A DNA stretch of 5,986 nt from Pseudomonadota bacterium (GTDB taxonomy: Bacteria > Pseudomonadota > Gammaproteobacteria > Pseudomonadales > Pseudohongiellaceae). This document shows positions 1-5,188 of the stretch, in pieces. A program made the position numbers and the translations under genes. The stretch lies in NCBI GenBank assembly GCA_022563075.1, contig JADFOC010000182.1, forward strand, positions 1-5,986, in the 5' to 3' direction. Each line of letters begins with the position of its first letter. Position 1 is the first letter of the stretch. The notes beneath the pieces are model-generated. The model had not been told where the DNA came from. It saw only the letters and a program-made list of their open reading frames with translations, and ran no database searches.

Positions 1-859
1 TCTCTCTCTCAATATAGCCTTCATCGTGGAACCAAAGTCCAATCTCTACCACGTTGTCCTTGATCATAGTGCCCGGAGCAACGGGGCCGATGCCACCAGG
101 GAACATGTGGATATCCCAGGAAATTTGAGCACCCGCCGGCAGGGTTCGGCAAACGCCCTCCGGGGTGATTTCGCCCCATTTACCCATGGCATATTCGGTC
201 AACTGGCCATAGCGCTCCAAGTCACCATCATCGCCAGGAAGTCGTATGGATGAATTGGCATGGTGCACCACGGCCTTAGCCTGACCGCGCGGCTTCACCT
301 GAACTGCCTTGATGCAACGATCTACAGTCACCGTGCTGTCAACCATATGCTTATGCCAGATATCGTTACCACTGGCCGGGATGTCGATGGGAGTGGATGC
401 GATAATCAGGTCAGGCTCACCGAATTGTTCGGTGAAATTCCAATCGTCCGCCGCACGAAGATCCGCCGGTGGAGGTACTATGTCGACGTCTCCAAGAGGA
501 GCGCCCTGGTTCACCCAGGCGACAATAGTATCGATCTCTTCCTGCTCGAGACGCCAGTCACCCTGCAAATCCTGAATACCGATGCCATGATCGTAAGCGT
601 AGGGAGGCATTTCGCGCTTGGCCACTCGATATTGAATCAGCGGAGCCCAGGGACGCACTTGATCATAGGTATTGAATTGCATGGGACCAATGCCACCTTC
701 GCGGTGACAGACCACGCAATTTTCATTGATGATTTTTGCGACATGGCTGTTGTAGGTAATTTCACCGTCCATCGCGAGTGCACTTATCTGCCAGCTGAAC
801 GCCAGCACTGCACCGCCTAAAAGGGCAAATTTCTTACTCCAACTTTGCACTGTATTCAT
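1..859 (-). CDS. Secreted cytochrome c / copper type II monooxygenase-like protein (C-terminus cut by window edge)
   Basis: Reading the minus strand from the ATG at 859-857 gives 286 uninterrupted codons that run off the left edge, so the C-terminus is missing. Residues 1-29 form a Sec signal peptide (KK, then a hydrophobic stretch, then a likely cut after ALA). A class I-like cytochrome c domain covers about 33-124: the haem motif CVVCH is at 48-52, M84 in REMPP is the probable axial ligand, and the domain closes with WVNQGAP. From about 145 the chain resembles the peptidylglycine/dopamine monooxygenase fold. VVHH (H199, H200) and DIHM (H251) match the three-histidine CuH site known in that family; the second copper site would lie outside the window. 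C182 and C237 are the only non-haem cysteines seen and could form a disulfide. An AGGAG ribosome site lies 6 bases before the start. The family is recognised, but substrate and reaction are unknown. It is a paralogue of the 2262-3947 protein, without its thioredoxin-like part. Confidence 0.88.
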   Translation of the reverse strand, partial: MNTVQSWSKKFALLGGAVLAFSWQISALAMDGEITYNSHVAKIINENCVVCHREGGIGPMQFNTYDQVRPWAPLIQYRVAKREMPPYAYDHGIGIQDLQGDWRLEQEEIDTIVAWVNQGAPLGDVDIVPPPADLRAADDWNFTEQFGEPDLIIASTPIDIPASGNDIWHKHMVDSTVTVDRCIKAVQVKPRGQAKAVVHHANSSIRLPGDDGDLERYGQLTEYAMGKWGEITPEGVCRTLPAGAQISWDIHMFPGGIGPVAPGTMIKDNVVEIGLWFHDEGYIERE

Positions 860-865
860 GCTTTT

Positions 866-870
866 CTCCT
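866..870 (-). promoter_or_regulatory. Ribosome binding site for the leftward cytochrome c gene
   Basis: The minus strand reads AGGAG followed by six bases and then ATG. This is a strong Shine-Dalgarno match at normal spacing. It fixes the start at 859, because the only nearby upstream ATG is out of frame. Confidence 0.75.
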
Positions 871-902
871 GACCATCAAAAATGTGAGTCAACATCTGAA
901 AA

Positions 903-931
903 ATGGTAAATGTGTGCTCGCTAAATGTCCA
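903..931 (-). promoter_or_regulatory. Candidate sigma-70 promoter for the leftward cytochrome c gene
   Basis: The minus strand shows TGGACA (931-926; 5 of 6 matches to the -35 consensus), a 17-base spacer and TACCAT (908-903; 4 of 6 matches to the -10). Transcription would begin near 896, leaving a 5' leader of about 37 bases that contains the AGGAG ribosome site. This would let the gene be expressed apart from the secreted-protein gene upstream of it. It was found by eye only. Confidence 0.4.
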
Positions 932-959
932 CTGTTTCCGCGGTTTTTCGGGGTAGGAA

Positions 960-976
960 TGCAACAAATTGCAACA
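960..976 (-). repeat. Tandem TGTTGCA motif, possible regulator site
   Basis: On the minus strand TGTTGCA occurs twice, with starts ten bases apart (about one helical turn), upstream of the candidate -35 box of the cytochrome c gene. The 12-base core CAATTTGTTGCA (971-960) is repeated exactly at 2249-2260, just before the start of the paralogous rightward gene, where a related TGTTACA also lies upstream. A shared transcription factor site is an inference. Confidence 0.35.
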
Positions 977-1094
977 TTTCAAGCCGCGAAAAAAATCGAC
1001 CCCTTTAGTAAATACAGCACATTTGGGGGAAATTTCACGATTTATCGCGTTTTAGCTCATCGCCGCTGTCCGCATCGGCCGGAACCGCCCGGTA

Positions 1095-2036
1095 TCAGGG
1101 GCTTACCGTCACTCGTTGATAGATGTTGGTCCAGCAACACTGATCGCCGGCGGAACTGTCAGGCGCTTTGTAGTTCTCCACCAGGGTCCGAATCAGATAC
1201 TCTCCAGGCTCTGAAAAGGTAGCGATCACGCGGCCAACACCTTCCCCACCCTTAATACTCACCACCTCGGGACCGGGAGCCCTGAATCTCCGGCGGAAAT
1301 TAGCTGGAATCCCGTCAGGAATTTCCGGGGCCTCCTGCACCTCAGTCGATTCATGCCTGGTGAACTCAACGTCACCGGGGCCCTGGTGTTTAAACCAGTG
1401 TAGTCCGATGGCTATGGGTTCTTCGAAGCGAGGATCTGAGGTATCTCGCACCGAGGGATCCAGCGCATTCACGATCAGGGTGACCGGTGACCCAGCGGTT
1501 ACCGATCCCGGAAAATCTTCCACCAGGGCCGATAGTCCGACGCTGCGCTCACCACTCTCGCCGAATCCCGCGTGCGGCTGCAAGGTTCCCTGGGGACGAG
1601 GGAGAATAAAGTCCAGTTCATAGGCAGAAATACCCGCGCGACCGGGCACTTTCAGTACCTCGCTGGCACCGGTCTTGAGATACCACCAGACATCTTCCCC
1701 GGCCAATTCAGCCGGCAGGGTTAGCATAAAGACACCGGTACCTCGGCCCGCAGGGAAGTGGGTGGGTTGCATGCCATTAAATTGGGCGGGCTCAATGTAA
1801 TTGTTCTCACCCAGAGGAATATCGACGGCACCCTCTTCATTGCGATTGATGAAGCCAAATGAAATGCCTCTGGATCCATCTTCGTTACCGATCCAGCCTT
1901 CCATCACCGGAATGATCGGGAGTCCGCTGGGCGGCGTCAGGGTTAAATACCGATCGGCTTGTGCTTGTGCAGGAAGGCTGACAGCTGCCATCAGGCTGAG
2001 GGCTATCGCCGTTACAGCTTTATTGATTGGTTGCAT
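1095..2036 (-). CDS. Secreted beta-rich protein of unknown function with C-terminal vicinal cysteines
   Basis: This gene encodes 313 residues and ends in TGA. The ATG at 2036-2034 is preferred over an in-frame TTG at 2051, because the best ribosome site (GGAGA, 2049-2045) overlaps that TTG and sits correctly for the ATG. Residues 1-27 are a signal peptide (LPAQAQA before the cut), so the product is probably periplasmic. The N-terminal half has a beta-sandwich feel, with conserved-looking blocks around EGWIGNEDGSRGISFGFINRN (46-66), DIPLGENNYIEP (72-83) and QPTHFPAGRGTGVF (90-103). The second half looks like an immunoglobulin/PKD-type domain: a LHWFKHQGPGDVEF strand pair (212-225), ATFSEPGEYLIR (272-283) and a terminal QCCWTN segment (C300, C301). 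I recognise this as a recurring conserved hypothetical pattern, often with the same CCW ending, but know no assigned function. It lies upstream of and co-directional with the cytochrome c gene, 235 bases apart. Confidence 0.85.
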   Translation of the reverse strand: MQPINKAVTAIALSLMAAVSLPAQAQADRYLTLTPPSGLPIIPVMEGWIGNEDGSRGISFGFINRNEEGAVDIPLGENNYIEPAQFNGMQPTHFPAGRGTGVFMLTLPAELAGEDVWWYLKTGASEVLKVPGRAGISAYELDFILPRPQGTLQPHAGFGESGERSVGLSALVEDFPGSVTAGSPVTLIVNALDPSVRDTSDPRFEEPIAIGLHWFKHQGPGDVEFTRHESTEVQEAPEIPDGIPANFRRRFRAPGPEVVSIKGGEGVGRVIATFSEPGEYLIRTLVENYKAPDSSAGDQCCWTNIYQRVTVSP

Positions 2037-2044
2037 CGATCTTT

Positions 2045-2049
2045 TCTCC
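2045..2049 (-). promoter_or_regulatory. Ribosome binding site that decides the start of the secreted-protein gene
   Basis: The minus strand reads GGAGA eight bases before the ATG at 2036. The upstream in-frame TTG overlaps this site and has no clear ribosome site of its own, so the shorter protein with a clean signal peptide is favoured. Confidence 0.6.
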
Positions 2050-2117
2050 AAAATCAGGTTCGATAGCTCAATTTCTCCACCATCTGAACGAGTCTAATTT
2101 AGCGTCAGGGGTGGAAT

Positions 2118-2145
2118 ATTTTAATTTATAGTTGAATTTTCTCAA
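2118..2145 (-). promoter_or_regulatory. Candidate sigma-70 promoter for the secreted-protein gene
   Basis: On the minus strand, TTGAGA (2145-2140; 5 of 6 to consensus) is followed by 16 bases and TAAAAT (2123-2118; 5 of 6), in an AT-rich stretch. The start point would be near 2111, giving a leader of about 75 bases. It overlaps the -35 of a candidate rightward promoter, so the two directions may compete. It was found by eye only. Confidence 0.45.
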
Positions 2146-2161
2146 GTAAGGACGCTAGGAT
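2132..2161 (+). promoter_or_regulatory. Weak candidate rightward promoter of the divergent region
   Basis: TTGAAT (2132-2137), an 18-base spacer and TAGGAT (2156-2161) each match 4 of 6 consensus positions. A start near 2168 would give a transcript entering the hairpin at 2192-2226 before reaching the large rightward gene. The match is modest. A second weak option, TTGCTA (2207-2212) with CAAAAT (2230-2235) at 17 bases, would bypass the hairpin. Confidence 0.25.
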
Positions 2162-2191
2162 AAACGCCATTCTCTCTGGAGTCTAGGTTTC

Positions 2192-2226
2192 AGCCCTCGC
2201 AGATAGTTGCTAGAGGGCTTGTTTTT
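2192..2226 (+). terminator. Rho-independent-type terminator hairpin in the leader of the rightward operon
   Basis: AGCCCTC (2192-2198) pairs perfectly with GAGGGCT (2213-2219) across a 14-base loop in which GCA/TGC can add three inner pairs. TTGTTTTT follows directly. This is the usual form of an intrinsic terminator on the plus strand. No plus-strand gene ends before it, so it would end either a short RNA of about 60 bases or a leader transcript of the gene starting at 2262. It ends 36 bases before that start. Confidence 0.6.
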
Positions 2227-2248
2227 ATACAAAATGTTACAAGAATTT

Positions 2249-2260
2249 CAATTTGTTGCA
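2249..2260 (+). repeat. Second copy of CAATTTGTTGCA, next to the start of the large rightward gene
   Basis: This is an exact 12-base match to 971-960 on the minus strand, upstream of the paralogous leftward gene. A related TGTTACA is at 2235-2241. Because it lies directly before the ATG at 2262, a bound protein could block initiation, or the match may be chance. Confidence 0.35.
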
Positions 2261-2261
2261 C

Positions 2262-3947
2262 ATGAATAGAATTTATTTGGCGGTTGTCGGCGTACTGCTC
2301 TTTGTTTGCGCTTCAAATTTACAGGCAGCACTCGATCGCATCGGCGATTTTGCCCTGTTAGACAGCACCGGTAAATTTCATCAATTGAGTCGCTATCAAC
2401 ATCGCAGGGCGGTGGTGCTCATGTCCTATGTCGATGACTGTGCCGCCATGGATTTCATGCTTGCCCAGTATAAGACCATCCGTTCCAAATATAGTGAAGA
2501 GGACGTCGAATTCCTGCTCATCGATTCATTGGATCTGGGCAGACCCGAGTTAACCAAACTGCAACCAGGCTTGCCGCTGCTGGAGGATGACGGCCAGTTA
2601 GTCTCAGAAATATTAAGCATCGAACATGCCGGCGATGTGCTGGTGCTTAACCCCCGGCGGCTGTCAGTTTATTATCAGGGCCCGGTGGCGTCAACGCTTG
2701 ATGATGCGCTTGCTGCCGTACTCAACAATTCACTGAATGATACGGTGAAACTGGACAGCAGCGGTTGTGCCATCGATTACCCGGTGAGGGATGAACATGC
2801 CGACACCGTGCCTGACTACAGTACCGAAATCGCGCCAATCATTATCGATAATTGCGCCGAGTGTCATCGCCAGGGAGGCGTTGGTCCGTTCGCACTGGAC
2901 AGCTATATCATGGTGCTGGGCTGGTCACCCATGATCCGGGAAGTGCTGCTGAATAAGCGCATGCCGCCGGCGCAGGTTGATCCCTACATAGGTCACTCTG
3001 ACAGTGCGCGTTATCTCTCCAAACAAAACCTACAGACCTTGGTCCATTGGATAGGCGCCGGTGCACCGCGGGGCAGTGGTGAATCTGATCCGTTGGAAAC
3101 ACTGGAATTTGAAGATTCGAGCCTATGGTTATTGGGGGAACCAGACTACATCGTCACCGGTCCCGAAAACGAAATACCACCAACCGGCATCATGGACTAC
3201 ATCTACGTCGCTGTGGATTTACCTTTCGACGAAGACAAATGGGTTCGTGCCATTCAATACCAGCCAGGAGACCAATCGGTATTGCATCACTTGATGACCT
3301 ATGTGACCGCCCCGGAAGAAGATTTCTGGGGGCCGGAGCGGGAGCAGGAGTCGGTAACCCGGCGCTTCGTCGAGGGCTACGCGCCAGGCAATCCAGAAGC
3401 GATAGAGTTTGCCGAAGGTACCGGTGTGCTGATACCGCAGGGTTACAAGTTGTCCATGCAATTCCACTATGTCACCAACGGCCTGGCCACGGTCGATACA
3501 ACGCGACTTGGTCTGTATTTTGGCGACGGGGATTTCATGCAGGAAAAATTGACGCAAGCCATTTCAACCCGGTTCGTGCTGCCAGCCAACGAATACAATC
3601 ATGTCATGCACGCCGAGCATGTATTCGAACAAGATGTTCTGATCACCGGTGTGCGCGCGCGCATGAATGCTCGTGGCAAGAAAATGAAATTTGCGGTTGA
3701 GCTAGCCGACGGCACGGTTAAAGATTTTTTCAGTGTTCCCGCTTACAATTATGGCTGGCAACCGCATTACATTCTGGATCAGCCACAGTTAATCCCCGCG
3801 GGCAGTATGGTTCATGTGATTGGAGCCTTCGACAACTCTATCTCGAATCCGACTAATCCAGATCCTAATAAGGAAGTCACTTTCGGACTGGAAAGCTGGG
3901 ATGAAATGTTTACCGGTTATTTCACTTACCATGTGGTGCCTGACTAG
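2262..3947 (+). CDS. Secreted fusion: thioredoxin-like, cytochrome c, and copper type II monooxygenase-like domains
   Basis: The product has 561 residues counted from the ATG at 2262. In-frame TTG codons at 2253 and 2256 are alternatives, and the weak AAGAA at 2241-2245 suits TTG 2253 better. Residues 1-22 are a signal peptide (VCASNLQA). Residues 26-155 resemble a thioredoxin/peroxiredoxin-like fold (IGDFALLDSTGKFHQL) but have no CxxC; C60 is the only cysteine there. A cytochrome c domain (about 186-271) has CAECH at 198-202, M234 in KRMPP and WIGAGAP. The rest resembles the PHM/DBM copper monooxygenase fold: H342-H343, H402 in QFHY, the family-like DNS..NPTNPDP segment (524-535), and M549 in WDEMF. 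The HMHxRGK motif normally giving two ligands of the second copper site reads RMNARGK (467-473), so both histidines are absent. In the mature chain only C60 and C169 are non-haem cysteines. It probably acts in redox chemistry in the periplasm; substrate unknown. The next gene starts 31 bases on. Confidence 0.9.
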   Translation: MNRIYLAVVGVLLFVCASNLQAALDRIGDFALLDSTGKFHQLSRYQHRRAVVLMSYVDDCAAMDFMLAQYKTIRSKYSEEDVEFLLIDSLDLGRPELTKLQPGLPLLEDDGQLVSEILSIEHAGDVLVLNPRRLSVYYQGPVASTLDDALAAVLNNSLNDTVKLDSSGCAIDYPVRDEHADTVPDYSTEIAPIIIDNCAECHRQGGVGPFALDSYIMVLGWSPMIREVLLNKRMPPAQVDPYIGHSDSARYLSKQNLQTLVHWIGAGAPRGSGESDPLETLEFEDSSLWLLGEPDYIVTGPENEIPPTGIMDYIYVAVDLPFDEDKWVRAIQYQPGDQSVLHHLMTYVTAPEEDFWGPEREQESVTRRFVEGYAPGNPEAIEFAEGTGVLIPQGYKLSMQFHYVTNGLATVDTTRLGLYFGDGDFMQEKLTQAISTRFVLPANEYNHVMHAEHVFEQDVLITGVRARMNARGKKMKFAVELADGTVKDFFSVPAYNYGWQPHYILDQPQLIPAGSMVHVIGAFDNSISNPTNPDPNKEVTFGLESWDEMFTGYFTYHVVPD

Positions 3948-3978
3948 GCTTACCCAATATTCTCTGGATTGAGTTTTC

Positions 3979-5028
3979 ATGAGCCAGGCGACGAACGCTA
4001 TCGCGGCACAAGCACATATTCATCATGCCTATTTTATCGGCTTGCAGCTGATGGTTTCTGTGAATAAGAAACCTGAGATTGTCGGTGACTGGATGTTTCG
4101 TTTGTTTCGGCGGCAACACGCCAAGAAGTTTCTATCCAGCTTTAAAAAATTAGGCCTGGATGGCCTGCCCGATGCTGTCGCTTGCGCCAGGTATCACGTG
4201 ATGTCGAATAGTATCGGCGGTGTCGCCGTCGAGTATATGTATGAAAGCGATGACAAAGCTTGGGTACGTTTCAGGTATCCCCGATGGCTGTATCAAGGCC
4301 CAGCTATCTGTGGTGTGCCAGTGGAAGTGAGTCGTGGATTTTTAAACGGTTGGTACGCTCAAAATGGCGTTTCACTAAACAACGCAAGACTTGGTTTTGT
4401 CTGCGTGTCTGAGGATATGACTGGAGAATTTGGTTTTTGCGGTTATTTTAAGGAGTACGATTTTGACCTGGAAGAAGGCCAAAGGCTTCAGTTTGCTCAC
4501 GGTGAATTGCCCCCGAAGTTCAAACCAGAAGAGCAGCCACAATTACCATCGAAGGATTGGAATGCAGCGCGCCTTGCCAAAGCCAATAGAAACTACGCGA
4601 TTGAATTTGTTCGTAATGGCATCCTGGAGCTTGCTAATGTTATCGGAGAAAAAGAAACCAGAGAGTTGGCGGGCAAAGCCGCCAGGTTGATTGGCTTACA
4701 ATACTTGTCCGAAACTACGCAGATGGTTGGCGCCACCGACGGAGATGTTGAGGGTGCCGCCAGGTATCTGAGCGAGATGTTTCAGGGGATGGGCGATCGC
4801 ATTGAGTTAGTGAAACCCGGTTCAGGTGATGGTGTAGAGCTCAGCCACAGTGAACTGCGAATAATCAGTGGTTTGAATACCAGGGAGAGTGAACTCATTT
4901 TAAATTGCTGGACGCAACTGTGGGTCGGCGCGATGGCCTCATACCAGGTTTTGAAAAAAGCGACATTTAATATCGACGGGGGACACATTAGCTGGCACAT
5001 CTCAGACACTGTCTCATATCATCAGTAG
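3979..5028 (+). CDS. Conserved-looking cytoplasmic protein of unknown function
   Basis: The product has 349 residues from ATG 3979 to TAG 5028. It has no signal peptide and no membrane segment, so a cytoplasmic location is likely. I do not recognise a named family. The N-terminal half (about 45-170) looks like an alpha/beta domain with many aromatic residues: ARYHVMSN (70-77), WVRFRYPRWLYQGP (91-104), RGFLNGWYAQNG (119-130) and GFCGYFKEYDF (152-162). A proline-rich linker (about 175-193) leads to a mostly helical half (195-349) that ends in FNIDGGHISWHISD. Cysteines are scattered, with no metal motif. The start is supported only by a weak GGATTGAG about five bases upstream; M25 is another possible start. 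The 31-base gap after the copper/haem fusion gene and the lack of a terminator between them suggest co-transcription, but the role is not deducible from sequence. Confidence 0.8.
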   Translation: MSQATNAIAAQAHIHHAYFIGLQLMVSVNKKPEIVGDWMFRLFRRQHAKKFLSSFKKLGLDGLPDAVACARYHVMSNSIGGVAVEYMYESDDKAWVRFRYPRWLYQGPAICGVPVEVSRGFLNGWYAQNGVSLNNARLGFVCVSEDMTGEFGFCGYFKEYDFDLEEGQRLQFAHGELPPKFKPEEQPQLPSKDWNAARLAKANRNYAIEFVRNGILELANVIGEKETRELAGKAARLIGLQYLSETTQMVGATDGDVEGAARYLSEMFQGMGDRIELVKPGSGDGVELSHSELRIISGLNTRESELILNCWTQLWVGAMASYQVLKKATFNIDGGHISWHISDTVSYHQ

Positions 5029-5075
5029 TCAACATGAAGATTGAAAAATGAATAATCCAATTCGCCAAGTCATTA

Positions 5076-5092
5076 ATTAGTCACCGACTAAT
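5076..5092. promoter_or_regulatory. Perfect 17-bp palindrome, probable repressor operator
   Basis: ATTAGTC-ACC-GACTAAT has 7-base arms around a 3-base centre. The size, symmetry and TTAGTC/GACTAA halves resemble operators of TetR-family repressors, which is general family knowledge. It lies 97 bases before the transporter start. It is not followed by a T run, so it is not a terminator. No TetR-like gene is in the window. Confidence 0.5.
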
Positions 5093-5140
5093 ACACACCG
5101 ATACAAATATTGCTCCAATAAGGGCAATGTAGAAATATGT

Positions 5141-5150
5141 TAATCGATTA
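5141..5150. promoter_or_regulatory. Short perfect palindrome TAATCGATTA upstream of the transporter
   Basis: This 10-base perfect palindrome lies about 39 bases before the transporter ATG. Short AT-rich palindromes are common, so a regulatory role is only a possibility. I could not find a convincing -35/-10 pair between 5029 and 5188; TTGCTC (5110-5115) with AAATAT (5133-5138) at 17 bases is the best and is weak. Confidence 0.2.
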
Positions 5151-5188
5151 CTGTTTCAATCTTTGGATGCAACAGCGAAGCAACGGTT

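Larger units (their letters stand above)
860..1094. other. Intergenic region between the two leftward genes
   Basis: This 235-base gap lies between the stop of the secreted-protein gene and the start of the cytochrome c gene. It holds the candidate promoter at 903-931 and the tandem TGTTGCA motif at 960-976. I looked for a terminator after the stop at 1095. There are short GC-rich self-complementary pieces near 1060-1095, but no stable stem followed by a T run. No RNA gene or credible small coding sequence was seen. Readthrough from the upstream gene therefore remains possible. Confidence 0.5.
5037..5163. repeat. Perfect 10-bp inverted repeat spanning the intergenic region
   Basis: AAGATTGAAA (5037-5046) and TTTCAATCTT (5154-5163) are exact reverse complements separated by 107 bases. 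The arms lie just after the stop of the unknown gene and before the transporter start. They could close a long stem in RNA or be paired protein sites. They may also be chance in AT-rich sequence. Confidence 0.35.

Noticed and set aside
1..10. TC dinucleotide repeat at the window start
   Set aside because: Five units inside coding sequence (Glu-Arg-Glu on the minus strand) are too short to claim phase variation.
260..820. Plus-strand open frame of 186 codons
   Set aside because: It lies opposite the minus-strand cytochrome c gene, which has a signal peptide, CxxCH, HH motif and a ribosome site. The plus-strand product shows no recognisable motif.
1060..1095. GC-rich self-complementary bases after the secreted-protein stop
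   Set aside because: The stems are only about four pairs and no T run follows on the minus strand, so I do not call a terminator.
845..1222. Plus-strand open frame of 125 codons across the 860-1094 gap
   Set aside because: It overlaps the 3' end of the secreted-protein gene and the 5' end of the cytochrome c gene on the other strand, has no ribosome site, and shows no protein-like features.
3125..3700. Plus-strand frame of 191 codons and a minus-strand frame (3219-3557) inside the fusion gene
   Set aside because: Both are shadows: the main frame carries the conserved copper-fold motifs through this stretch, and the alternative products are Arg/Cys/His-rich without a pattern.
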